A stretch of DNA of 22,288 bases from JBHJOF01 sp050330055 (GTDB taxonomy: Bacteria; Pseudomonadota; Alphaproteobacteria; Kiloniellales; JAKSDN01): positions 1-22,288 of the forward strand of contig JBHJOF010000339.1 in NCBI GenBank assembly GCA_050330055.1, written 5' to 3'. Position numbers and translations under genes: made by a program. Positions within the stretch are counted from its first letter, which is position 1, and the number at the start of each line of letters is the position of its first letter. A model generated the notes under the pieces. It was not told the origin of the DNA. It made no database searches and saw nothing but the letters and a program-made list of their open reading frames with translations. Below, piece by piece: positions 14,412 through 22,000 of this stretch.

Positions 14412-16133
14412 TCACCAGGGCGCAAGCTTGAGGGTTGTTTCGAGGACTTTGCCCTCCTTACCCCACCAGCCGCGCTCGCGTATCGGATTGCCCTCGTAGT
14501 CATAGGGACAGACCGTCAGGGTCGCCTTCTTGCGGTCCAGGTCGACGCGGCAGTAGTTGTCCTCCTGGGTGAAGTTCCACGCCTTGTAGTCCATGACCTC
14601 GTCCTCGGAGACGAGAAAGCTGTCGCGCTCGTCCTTGCGCGTCGAGTCGTGCACGTAGTTCGACGGCGCGCCGTCGGCGAAGGGGAAGGGCCAGTAGAAG
14701 GCCGACGAGGTAATCGAGAAGGCCTTGAGCCCCAGGTCTTTCTTCTTCCTGGTAAAGCGCATCTCCGCCACGTTCGAGCAGTGGATGTCGCCCGACAGGA
14801 AGACCACGTTCTGGACCTTGTGGTCGATGATGGTCTGCAAGATCTCGCGCCGCGTATTCGGGAAGGCCGGCCAGGAATCGCAGTCGTTCATCGCGTCGAT
14901 GACTCTGGTGTCGGTCACCCTGAATTCCGGCTCGCCGAGACGCCCGGTGCGCGCCTTCATGGGATTGGGCACGAAGACGCTCGAAGTCACGATGAACTTG
15001 GGCAGGTCGCCGCGCTCCTTCTGGCAAACCTTCAGCCACTCGACCAGCCGTTCCAGCTGACTCGGCTCGTCGTGGCCGCGCGACGGCCGGCCCAGCAGGC
15101 AATTGTCTTCCAGGCAGTCCTCGATGTCGTCGAGAAAGCGCTGGGTGCGCGTATCGAGCACGAAGAAGGGGTAGGCGCCGCAATCGAAGAGGTAGTAGAG
15201 CCACGGCAGAAACGTGCGCGGGCAGTGGCTCCACTGGTAGCTCATGTAGGCGTTGATCGCGATGTTGAAGATGCGCCGCGATTCGGCCTGCTCGATGCGG
15301 TCCTGGTGCCAGTTGTCCTCGATCTCGTGGTCGTCGAGGATCATGTAGGTCGGAACATTGCTCAAGAGCTTGCGCATGTTGCGCGAGCCGAATGCGGTCA
15401 GGTAGCGCTCCTGGAACTCGTCGTAGGTGTCGGCGCGCCCCAGGGGCACGTGACGGTTCAGCATGTCGGCATAGATCTGGTCTCCGGCCATGAGCACGAA
15501 CTCGACCGGTCGTCGCTTGCTTCCAGGCCCTTGGCCGCGGCCCTCCTTGAGCAGGGGACCGAAGATCTGGTCCGCCTCCTTGATCTTCCAAAGCAGGCCC
15601 GGATAGCGGCAGGAGCCGATGATGAAGGACAGCGGCCCAGACTTGGCCGGCTCCGTCTTGGAGAAGGTGCGGAAGGTCGCGACCGAGCGATGCTCGCGCA
15701 GCGCCTCGAGTTCCGGCCACCAGATCGCCGGGTCAGCCTTCGGCAGGAATTCCTCAATCTGTTCGCTCGAGACGATCCTGTCACTGCGGAAGGGATCGTC
15801 GAGCGTCAGCGTGCCGACGCGCACCTCGTAGTCCGTTTCGGGTTTCAGTGGCCGCGGCTTGCCGCTTTCGCCGATTCCCGGATCGACTCCGAGATTGAGA
15901 GTCCCGGTACGGTCGTACTCGCGGTGCAGCCGGAAATAGAAGACCTGGCGCTGGGCCTTGGGAATGTCCTTGCCGGCTTCCTTGGTCACTGCGGCAACGC
16001 CGATGGTGCGCCGCTCGGACGAGAGCTTGGCGCCCGCGTCCTCGGGATCGCCGGCGCGGATCCAGATGCGACAGCTGTTGTGCGTGGTATGCCCGACAAT
16101 CGGCCCCAGGCCGGGCTCGCGCAGTTGGGCCAT
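14412..16133 (-). CDS. PhoD-like metallophosphatase
   Basis: A 573-residue protein of the PhoD alkaline phosphatase/phosphodiesterase family. An N-terminal beta-sandwich domain (about 8-155) is followed by the metallophosphatase domain with IIGSCRYPG (171-179), LMAGDQIYAD (214-223, metal ligand Asp218), MILDDHEIEDNWH (264-276, Asp267 and Asn274) and VVFLSGDIHCSN near 445. Secreted PhoD enzymes carry a Tat signal; this one starts MAQLREPGLGPIVGH with none, so it should stay in the cytoplasm and may act on an internal phosphodiester or phospholipid. A strong GGGGGAGG precedes the ATG. It is the first gene of the four-gene operon; a direct repeat resembling a PhoB box lies 112 bases upstream. 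Confidence 0.9.
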   Translation of the reverse strand: MAQLREPGLGPIVGHTTHNSCRIWIRAGDPEDAGAKLSSERRTIGVAAVTKEAGKDIPKAQRQVFYFRLHREYDRTGTLNLGVDPGIGESGKPRPLKPETDYEVRVGTLTLDDPFRSDRIVSSEQIEEFLPKADPAIWWPELEALREHRSVATFRTFSKTEPAKSGPLSFIIGSCRYPGLLWKIKEADQIFGPLLKEGRGQGPGSKRRPVEFVLMAGDQIYADMLNRHVPLGRADTYDEFQERYLTAFGSRNMRKLLSNVPTYMILDDHEIEDNWHQDRIEQAESRRIFNIAINAYMSYQWSHCPRTFLPWLYYLFDCGAYPFFVLDTRTQRFLDDIEDCLEDNCLLGRPSRGHDEPSQLERLVEWLKVCQKERGDLPKFIVTSSVFVPNPMKARTGRLGEPEFRVTDTRVIDAMNDCDSWPAFPNTRREILQTIIDHKVQNVVFLSGDIHCSNVAEMRFTRKKKDLGLKAFSITSSAFYWPFPFADGAPSNYVHDSTRKDERDSFLVSEDEVMDYKAWNFTQEDNYCRVDLDRKKATLTVCPYDYEGNPIRERGWWGKEGKVLETTLKLAPW

Positions 16134-16244
16134 GTTGCCTCCCCCTTCATTCCCAGCGGTTTCCCGCTTATCGCCACCGGCCAGGCGCCCCCGCCGATGG
16201 TTGTTGCCGTCAGCTTAGGGCAGTTCGCATGCCTTCGGATACGG

Positions 16245-16262
16245 GTCACAGTTTTGTCACGG
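16245..16262 (-). promoter_or_regulatory. Candidate PhoB box upstream of the PhoD-like operon
   Basis: On the minus strand this reads CCGTGAC-AAAA-CTGTGAC: two 7-base units separated by a 4-base A-tract, an 11-base period. This is the layout of a PhoB half-site pair, whose E. coli unit is CTGTCAT. The units match that consensus at only four and five of seven bases. A third GTCAC (plus strand, 16262-16266) follows. No good -10 was found at the expected distance, so the call rests on layout and on the phosphatase gene downstream. Confidence 0.35.
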
Positions 16263-16421
16263 TCACGCGGAGGCCGTCTCGGCCCCGCCTCGCCGACTCC
16301 AAGCTGACGCCCGATGACTGCCGACGCTGTGATCCAGAGCACAAGGGCCGCGGCGCCGGGCCCCGACACCGGCAACTGGCGAATTGCCTCGCGCCGGCCG
16401 GGGCGGAATAATCCGGCAAAG

Positions 16422-16446
16422 CCTGATCCAGGGGGCCTGATCCAGG
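16422..16446 (+). repeat. Tandem 11-base repeat at the aminotransferase ribosome site
   Basis: CCTGATCCAGG occurs at 16422-16432 and again at 16436-16446 with a GGG between. The second copy supplies the first bases of the Shine-Dalgarno sequence AGGAGGGG (16444-16451). Each copy can also pair partly with itself. It may be a recent duplication or may affect translation start. Confidence 0.6.
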
Positions 16447-16457
16447 AGGGGACCGCC

Positions 16458-17765
16458 ATGCCGCCAGCCCGCGACGCCGCCGCCCAGGCACCGCAAAGCG
16501 CCGCCCAGCGCGCCCAGGCGGTGTTCCCGGCCGGCTCGAACGGCGAGTTCAACCTGCCGCCCGAGCTCTCGATCGTGATCGCGCGCGGCGCCGCCTGCCG
16601 CCTATGGGACGCGGGCGGCCGCGAATACCTCGACTATTCCATGGGCTGGGGCTCGGTCCTGGTCGGCCACGCCCGGCCCGAGGTGGTGGCGGCGGCGACC
16701 CAGCAGGCGGCGCGTGGCGCCAACTTCGCCCATGTCACCGAGGCTTCGCTGGCGCTGGCCGAGGAGATCCAGCGTGCGGCCCCGTTCTGCGAACGGCTGC
16801 GCTTCTGCGCCTCGGGCACCGAGGCAACCATGTACTGCCAGCGTCTGGCCCGCGCCGCCACCGGCCGGCCCAAGATCCTGAAGTTCGAGGGCGCCTATCA
16901 CGGCGCCAACGAGGCCGGCGTGACCAGCCTGTTCCCCGAGCGGCCGCCCGACTATCCGCGCCCCGATCCGACCGGCGGCGGCCTGGCGCCGCTGGTTCAG
17001 GGCTCGGTCCTGGTGGCGCCCTACAACGACCTGGAGACCACCGGGCGCATCGTCGCCGCGCACGCCGAGTCGATCGCCGGCGTCATCGTCGAGCCGCTGC
17101 AGCGCTGCACGCCGCCCAAGCCGGGCTTCCTCGAGGGCCTGCGCAAGCTGACCGAGCGGCACGGCATCCTGCTGCTGTTCGACGAGGTGGTGACCGGCTT
17201 CCGCCTCGCCTACGGCGGCGGCGCCCAGTACTACGGCGTGACGCCGGACCTGGCGGCCTATGGCAAGGCGCTGGGCGGCGGCTTCCCGATCGGCGCCTTC
17301 GGCGGCCGCGCCGACGTCATGGACCTGGTGCGCGAGGAGCGCCTGGGTACGCCGGACTACGTCTGGACCGCCTCGACCCTAGGCGGCAACCCGGTCTCGA
17401 CCGCCGCCGGCCTGGCCGCGCTCACCGTCTTCGCCGAGCCCGGCACCTACGAGCGCCTGCACGCCCTCGGCAAGACCCTGCGCCGCGGCATGGCCGACGT
17501 GCTGGCCGAGCGCCAGCAGGGCGCGCAGGTGATCGGCGACGGGCCTTTGGCGCAGGTGGTCTTCTCGCGCGAGCCGGTGTTCGACTACCGCTCGACCAAG
17601 AAGGGCGATTCCCAGAAGGGCCGCGCCCTCATGCTCGGCCTGTTCCGCCGCGGCGTCTTCCTCAACCCCATGGGCACCAAGCTCTACCTTTCGATCGCGC
17701 ACGACGAGGCCGCGGTCGGCGACTTCCTCGACCGCTTCGAGGACGCGCTGGAGGAGGTGGCGTAG
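16458..17765 (+). CDS. Class III PLP aminotransferase, glutamate-1-semialdehyde aminomutase-like
   Basis: A 435-residue class III (fold type I) pyridoxal-phosphate enzyme. Visible are YSMGWGSVLVGHARPEV (60-76), FCASGTEATMY for phosphate binding (116-126), FDEVVTGFR with cofactor-nitrogen-binding Asp242, and the Schiff-base lysine Lys270 in AAYGKALGGGFPIGAFGG. The overall pattern is closest to HemL-type aminomutases. Alphaproteobacteria, however, usually make 5-aminolevulinate with ALA synthase, so a true HemL role is unlikely, and an omega-amino or beta-amino acid substrate is equally possible. The ATG at 16458 follows AGGAGGGG with 6-base spacing. The gene is divergent from the PhoD operon and stands alone; an inverted repeat follows. 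Confidence 0.88.
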   Translation: MPPARDAAAQAPQSAAQRAQAVFPAGSNGEFNLPPELSIVIARGAACRLWDAGGREYLDYSMGWGSVLVGHARPEVVAAATQQAARGANFAHVTEASLALAEEIQRAAPFCERLRFCASGTEATMYCQRLARAATGRPKILKFEGAYHGANEAGVTSLFPERPPDYPRPDPTGGGLAPLVQGSVLVAPYNDLETTGRIVAAHAESIAGVIVEPLQRCTPPKPGFLEGLRKLTERHGILLLFDEVVTGFRLAYGGGAQYYGVTPDLAAYGKALGGGFPIGAFGGRADVMDLVREERLGTPDYVWTASTLGGNPVSTAAGLAALTVFAEPGTYERLHALGKTLRRGMADVLAERQQGAQVIGDGPLAQVVFSREPVFDYRSTKKGDSQKGRALMLGLFRRGVFLNPMGTKLYLSIAHDEAAVGDFLDRFEDALEEVA

Positions 17766-17801
17766 AGTCGGCTTCGCTTGCGCGCTGACTCTCCCTCTTG
17801 T

Positions 17802-17949
17802 CACCCTCACCCTCCCAAGCGTCCTTCGGCCGCTTGGGGCCCTCCCTCTCCCCTCCGAGGGAGAGGGAAGAAACAGACGCGCTGCAATCCCCTCTCCCTC
17901 GAGGGGAGAGGGAGGGGCCCATCGCGCAAGCGATGGGAGGGTGAGGGTG
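17802..17949. repeat. 148-bp inverted repeat between the aminotransferase gene and bolA
   Basis: CACCCTCACCCTCCC (17802-17816) is the exact reverse complement of 17935-17949. Further in, CCCTCTCCC/GGGAGAGGG words occur in both halves, each half folding into its own hairpins. The outer hairpin words (AAGCG...CGCTT on the left, ATCGC...GCGAT on the right) differ, as in paired REP units. The element lies between convergent genes and ends 10 bases before the bolA stop codon, so it may serve as a two-way transcription end. Confidence 0.8.
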
Positions 17950-17959
17950 ATCGACGGTT

Positions 17960-18238
17960 TCAGCGGCGCGCCGCTTCCTCGGGCGTCAGCGTGGCGAGCT
18001 GCAGGGCGTGGACGCGCTCGGCCAGCTCGTCGGCGAGCGCGGCATAGATCGCGCGCTGGCGGGCGCCGCGCGACTGGCCGGCGAAGGCCTCCGAGACGAT
18101 GGTGACGTGGAAGTGCGTCTCGCCGCCCTCGCGCCAGCCGCCGTGGCCCGCGTGCTTGTGCGAATCGTCGCGAATCTCGAGCTGCGCGGGCGCGAAGGCC
18201 GCGGTCAGCTTGCGTTCGATGCGCTCTGCCATGGTCAT
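17960..18238 (-). CDS. BolA family protein
   Basis: A 92-residue BolA-type protein: IERKLTAAFAPAQLEIRDDS (helix and strand), then HKHAGHGGWREGGETHFHVTIVS and a C-terminal helix with RQRAIYAAL. BolA proteins pair with monothiol glutaredoxins, bind [2Fe-2S] clusters and influence iron regulation and cell shape. The conserved histidine before the last helix of classical BolA is here in RVHALQL. The ATG at 18238 follows AGGAGG with 6-base spacing; another ATG two codons later is less well placed. The gene is divergent from the J-domain gene, an arrangement found in other alphaproteobacteria next to cobST. A perfect 16-bp palindrome lies 73 bases upstream. Confidence 0.9.
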   Translation of the reverse strand: MTMAERIERKLTAAFAPAQLEIRDDSHKHAGHGGWREGGETHFHVTIVSEAFAGQSRGARQRAIYAALADELAERVHALQLATLTPEEAARR

Positions 18239-18310
18239 GCTGGACCTCCTGTCGTCGGCAAGGTGGCGACGGCCGTTCCGCCCTGTCAAGGGCGCAGGCC
18301 GGGCCCAATC

Positions 18311-18326
18311 CTTAACGCGCGTTAAG
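18311..18326. promoter_or_regulatory. Perfect 16-bp palindrome between bolA and the J-domain gene
   Basis: CTTAACGCGCGTTAAG reads the same on both strands. It lies in the 200-base divergent gap, 73 bases before bolA and 112 before the J-domain gene, where a dimeric regulator could control both. It resembles but does not fit the CtrA site, which needs seven rather than six bases between TTAA halves. The regulator is unknown. Confidence 0.5.
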
Positions 18327-18438
18327 AGCCTCGCAACAGTGGGCTGCTAGGCTCGCAACCGCGGGAAGCCGCGGCCGGGAAGCCCCGGGGGAAAGGGGTC
18401 AACTTGCCAGCGATCGGGCGCCACACCATACTCTAGCG

Positions 18439-19017
18439 ATGTCGAGACCGACGCCAGAAGCGATCAACGAGCCCTTCCGCGGCGCCGCCGAGCAGGTGCG
18501 CCGCTGCGACTGCCCGGGCTGTCCGGAAGCGGGGCTCTATCGGGCGCCGCAGGGGCGCGACCGGCTGACGGATTACTACTGGTTCTGCCTCGATCACGTG
18601 CGTCAATACAATCTCGCCTGGGACTACTTCCGCGGCATGAACGAGGCGGAAATCGAGGCGATCCGGCGCTACGACACGGTCTGGCAGCGGCCGAGCTGGC
18701 CCTTCAGCGGCAACTACCACGCCGCCGAGGAGCGGCTGCGCAACGCCTATCACCACGTCGGCGGCGAGAACGGCCAGGACTACCGGCCGCACAGTCGACC
18801 GTGGCGGCCGCAAAGCCCCGAAGAACAGGCCCTGGCGGTCTTCGATCTGCACGCCTCAGCGAGCTTTACTGAGGTCAAGGCACGGTATAAGAAGCTCGTC
18901 AAGCGGCTGCACCCCGATGCCAATGGCGGCGACCGTGAGGCCGAAGAGCGCCTGAAGGTGGTCAATCAGGCCTACCATACGCTGAAAAAGGCCTTCGGCC
19001 AGGAGACCCCCCGATAG
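18439..19017 (+). CDS. J-domain (DnaJ-like) protein
   Basis: A 192-residue protein with a C-terminal J domain (about 132-190); its HPD motif is at 158-160 (KRLHPDANGG) after the basic helix KARYKKLVK. The J domain would stimulate the ATPase of a DnaK-type chaperone. There is no Gly/Phe region or DnaJ zinc finger. The N-terminal half is separate: it has Cys23, Cys25, Cys28, then Cys50 and His53 (WFCLDH), which could hold a metal, followed by an aromatic-rich segment. The gene is divergent from bolA and ends 73 bases before cobS on the same strand. It may belong to the cobST transcript, and a role in chelatase assembly or iron handling is only inference. The ribosome site is weak. Confidence 0.9.
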   Translation: MSRPTPEAINEPFRGAAEQVRRCDCPGCPEAGLYRAPQGRDRLTDYYWFCLDHVRQYNLAWDYFRGMNEAEIEAIRRYDTVWQRPSWPFSGNYHAAEERLRNAYHHVGGENGQDYRPHSRPWRPQSPEEQALAVFDLHASASFTEVKARYKKLVKRLHPDANGGDREAEERLKVVNQAYHTLKKAFGQETPR

Positions 19018-19090
19018 TGGCGGCGCCCCAGGGCAGCAAGACGACCGCAGCACGACGACTCCTGACGGAAGGATGGCGGAAAGGACTGTT

Positions 19091-20092
19091 ATGGCCTCTG
19101 TGACCGCGAACGGCGGCGGCGAACACCCCATCGGCATGCCGGATATCGAAGTCTCCGTCCGGCAGGTCTTCGGGATCGACATCGACATGCACGTGCCGGC
19201 CTTCAGCCAGTCGAGCGAGCACGTGCCCGACCTGGACGAGGCCTATCGCTTCGACCATGACACCACGCTCGCCATTCTGGCCGGCTTCGCCTACAACCGG
19301 CGCGTCATCATCCAGGGCTATCACGGTACAGGTAAGTCGACCCACATCGAGCAGGTCGCCTCGCGCCTCAACTGGCCCTGCATCCGCGTCAACCTGGACA
19401 GCCACATCAGCCGCATCGACCTGATCGGCAAGGACGCCATCGTGCTGAAGGACGGCAAGCAGGTGACCGAGTTCCGCGAGGGCCTCTTGCCCTGGGCGCT
19501 GCAGCGGCCGACCGCCATGGTGTTCGACGAGTACGACGCCGGCCGGCCCGACGTCATGTTCGTGATCCAGCGCGTGCTCGAGGTCGACGGCAAGCTGACC
19601 CTGCTCGACCAGAACCGCGTGATCCGGCCGCACCAGGCCTTCCGCCTCTTCGCCACCGCCAACACGGTCGGCCTCGGCGACACCACCGGGCTCTATCACG
19701 GCACGCAGCAGATCAATCAGGGCCAGATGGACCGTTGGAACATCGTCGCCACCCTGAACTACCTGCCGCACGACGAGGAGATGGACATCGTTCTCGCCAA
19801 GTGCCCGCAGTTCGACAACAAGGAGGGCCGCGACCTGATCTCGGCCATGGTCTCGCTCGCCGACCTGACGCGCAGCGGCTTCATCAACGGCGACATCTCG
19901 ACCGTCATGAGCCCGCGCACGGTGATCACCTGGGCCGAGAACGCGCGCATCTTCGACGACGTCGCCTTCGCCTTCCGCGTCACCTTCGTCAACAAGTGCG
20001 ACGAGATCGAGCGGCCCGTGGTGGCCGAGTATTTCCAGCGCTGCTTCGGCAGGGAGCTGGCCGAATCGGGCGTGCACGCCCGGCTGGTCTAG
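19091..20092 (+). CDS. cobS: Aerobic cobaltochelatase subunit CobS
   Basis: CobS is the AAA+ ATPase subunit of the CobNST complex, which inserts cobalt into hydrogenobyrinic acid a,c-diamide in the aerobic cobalamin pathway. The product has 333 residues, as usual. Walker A is GYHGTGKST (76-84) and Walker B is MVFDEYD (143-149); the N-terminal part IEVSVRQVFGID (19-30) matches the family. The ATG at 19091 was chosen because AGGA lies 5 bases upstream; the ATG at 19073 has GGAAGG directly against it and adds six residues. cobT begins 7 bases after the stop, so the pair is co-transcribed. The large CobN subunit is not in the window. Bacterial cobS genes named for cobalamin synthase in other species are unrelated. 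Confidence 0.96.
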   Translation: MASVTANGGGEHPIGMPDIEVSVRQVFGIDIDMHVPAFSQSSEHVPDLDEAYRFDHDTTLAILAGFAYNRRVIIQGYHGTGKSTHIEQVASRLNWPCIRVNLDSHISRIDLIGKDAIVLKDGKQVTEFREGLLPWALQRPTAMVFDEYDAGRPDVMFVIQRVLEVDGKLTLLDQNRVIRPHQAFRLFATANTVGLGDTTGLYHGTQQINQGQMDRWNIVATLNYLPHDEEMDIVLAKCPQFDNKEGRDLISAMVSLADLTRSGFINGDISTVMSPRTVITWAENARIFDDVAFAFRVTFVNKCDEIERPVVAEYFQRCFGRELAESGVHARLV

Positions 20093-20099
20093 GACGGGC

Positions 20100-21974
20100 A
20101 TGGCGGACGGCGAAAGCCCGATCGAACGCTTCAAGCGGTCGACCGCCGCGACCATCCGCGCCATCGCGGAGCGCCAGGACATCACCGCCAACTTCACGCC
20201 GGCCGGCCAGGGCCTGGCCGGCACCGAGGTGCGCCTGCCGATGCCGGCGCGCGACCTGCCGGCCGAGGAGGTGGCGCTGGTGCGCGGCGAGGCCGATGCC
20301 ATGGCGCTGCGCCTGCGCCATCACGACGACAAGATCCACAGCCGGCAGCGCCCGACCGCGCGCGAGGCGCGCGACATCTACGACGCCGTCGAGCAGGCGC
20401 GCTGCGAGGCCCTGGGCATCCGCCGCATGGCCGGCGTGCGCTGCAATCTCGACGCCGCGCTCGACAGCCGCTACCGCAGCCAGGGGCTGGCCCAGGCGCG
20501 CAACCGCGACGAGGCGCCGCTCTCAGAGGTGCTGCGGGTCATGGCGCGCGAGTCGATGTCCGGTGCCGCCCCGCCGCCGGCGGCCCGCGCCATGGTCGAT
20601 CTCTGGCGCTCCGGCCTCGACTCGCAGATCCTGCAGGACCTGGGCGACCTGAACCGCTGCGCCGAGGACCAGGCGGCCTTCGCCCGCGTCGTGCGCCGCC
20701 TGCTGACCCACCTCGACCTGGAAGCCGGACTCGACGAGGAGAGCGAGAGCTCGGACGAGCAGGAGGAAGAGGGCGAAGGCGCCGAGCAGGACCGCTCGCA
20801 GGCCGAAGGCGAGGGCGGAGAGAGCGACGCCAGCGATTCGCTCGCCAGCATGGAGGGCCAGCCCGGCGACCTGAGCGAGGCCGACGGCGCCGAGGAGCAG
20901 GGCGTCGAGGCCGACGGCGAGATGATGCCCGGCACCGGCGACGAGGAGCCCGGCCGACCCGGCACGCCGCCGCGCTTCGACAATCTGCGCCACCTCTCGC
21001 CCGAGGACCTCTATCGCGTCTTCACCACCGAGTTCGACGAGGTGGTCGAGGCCGAGGCGTTGTGCGACGCCGACGAGCTGAACCGGCTGCGCCAGCTGCT
21101 CGACCAGCAGCTCTCGCACCTGCAGGGCGTGATCGCGCGCCTGGCCAACCGGCTGCAGCGCCGTCTGCTGGCCAAGCAGACCCGCGCCTGGGACTTCAAC
21201 CTGGAGGAGGGCATCCTCGACACCGCGCGCCTGGCCCGCGTCATCGTCAATCCCATGCACTCGCTGTCCTTCAAGCGCGAGCGCGAGACCGAGTTCCGCG
21301 ACACGGTGGTGAGCCTGCTGATCGACAACTCGGGCTCGATGCGCGGCCGGCCGATCACCGTGGCCGCCATGAGCGCCGACATCCTGGCACGCACGCTGGA
21401 GCGCTGTGGCGTCAAGGTCGAGATCCTCGGCTTCACCACGCGCATGTGGAAGGGTGGGCAATCCCGGGAACGCTGGATCGCCGCCGGCAAGCCGGCCAAC
21501 CCGGGCCGCCTCAACGACCTGCGCCACATCGTCTACAAGCCGGCCGACGCGCCCTGGCGCCGCGCCCGCAAGAGCCTCGGCCTGATGCTGCGCGAGGGCA
21601 TCCTCAAGGAGAACATCGACGGCGAGGCCCTGCTCTGGGCGCACAACCGCCTGATCGCCCGGACCGAGCAGCGCCGCATCCTGATGGTCATCTCGGACGG
21701 CGCGCCGGTCGACGACTCGACGCTCTCGGTCAACCCGGGCAACTACCTGGAGCGCCACCTGCGCGACGTGATCGACTACATCGAGACCCGATCGCCGGTC
21801 GAGCTGACCGCGATCGGCATCGGCCACGACGTGACGCGCTACTACCGCCGCGCCGTCACCATCGTCGACGCCGAGCAGCTCGGCGGCACCATGATGGGGA
21901 AGCTGGCCGAGCTGTTCGACGAGGAGCCGGCCTACGTGCCCGCGCCGCGCCGCCGCTCCGGCGGCCGCCGCTGA
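20100..21974 (+). CDS. cobT: Aerobic cobaltochelatase subunit CobT
   Basis: CobT is the partner of CobS in the CobNST cobaltochelatase; the two form the ATPase chaperone rings that drive cobalt insertion by CobN. The 624-residue product has a globular N-terminal region (about 1-205), a very acidic Glu/Asp/Ser/Gly linker (about 208-285), and a C-terminal von Willebrand A domain with the MIDAS motif DNSGSMRG (Asp409, Ser411, Ser413). The layout parallels the BchD subunit of magnesium chelatase. The length is near the family norm. It follows cobS after 7 bases and precedes an alkyltransferase-like gene after 26 bases. Confidence 0.96.
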   Translation: MADGESPIERFKRSTAATIRAIAERQDITANFTPAGQGLAGTEVRLPMPARDLPAEEVALVRGEADAMALRLRHHDDKIHSRQRPTAREARDIYDAVEQARCEALGIRRMAGVRCNLDAALDSRYRSQGLAQARNRDEAPLSEVLRVMARESMSGAAPPPAARAMVDLWRSGLDSQILQDLGDLNRCAEDQAAFARVVRRLLTHLDLEAGLDEESESSDEQEEEGEGAEQDRSQAEGEGGESDASDSLASMEGQPGDLSEADGAEEQGVEADGEMMPGTGDEEPGRPGTPPRFDNLRHLSPEDLYRVFTTEFDEVVEAEALCDADELNRLRQLLDQQLSHLQGVIARLANRLQRRLLAKQTRAWDFNLEEGILDTARLARVIVNPMHSLSFKRERETEFRDTVVSLLIDNSGSMRGRPITVAAMSADILARTLERCGVKVEILGFTTRMWKGGQSRERWIAAGKPANPGRLNDLRHIVYKPADAPWRRARKSLGLMLREGILKENIDGEALLWAHNRLIARTEQRRILMVISDGAPVDDSTLSVNPGNYLERHLRDVIDYIETRSPVELTAIGIGHDVTRYYRRAVTIVDAEQLGGTMMGKLAELFDEEPAYVPAPRRRSGGRR

Positions 21975-22000
21975 AGCCTCGCGCTGGCCAAGGGCCGGCC

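Larger units (their letters stand above)
16134..16457. other. Divergent control region between the PhoD operon and the aminotransferase gene
   Basis: This 324-base gap separates two divergent genes and must hold both promoters. It contains a PhoB-box-like direct repeat (16245-16262) and a short tandem repeat next to the aminotransferase ribosome site (16422-16446). No small gene was supported; the open frames here are extensions of the aminotransferase frame or antisense noise. Confidence 0.55.

Noticed and set aside
14649..16307. 552-codon plus-strand open frame
   Set aside because: Antisense to the PhoD-like gene; only low-complexity residues and no motif.
16458..17765. Naming the aminotransferase hemL
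   Set aside because: Similarity is at family level and the lineage normally lacks the C5 pathway.
18311..18326. CtrA binding site
   Set aside because: The TTAA halves are six bases apart, not seven.
18327..18438. Cobalamin riboswitch before the cobST group
   Set aside because: GC-rich hairpins are present, but I could not find the B12-box consensus or the conserved core, and the leader is short for this class.
20523..21827. 434-codon minus-strand open frame
   Set aside because: Antisense to cobT, mirroring its acidic linker.
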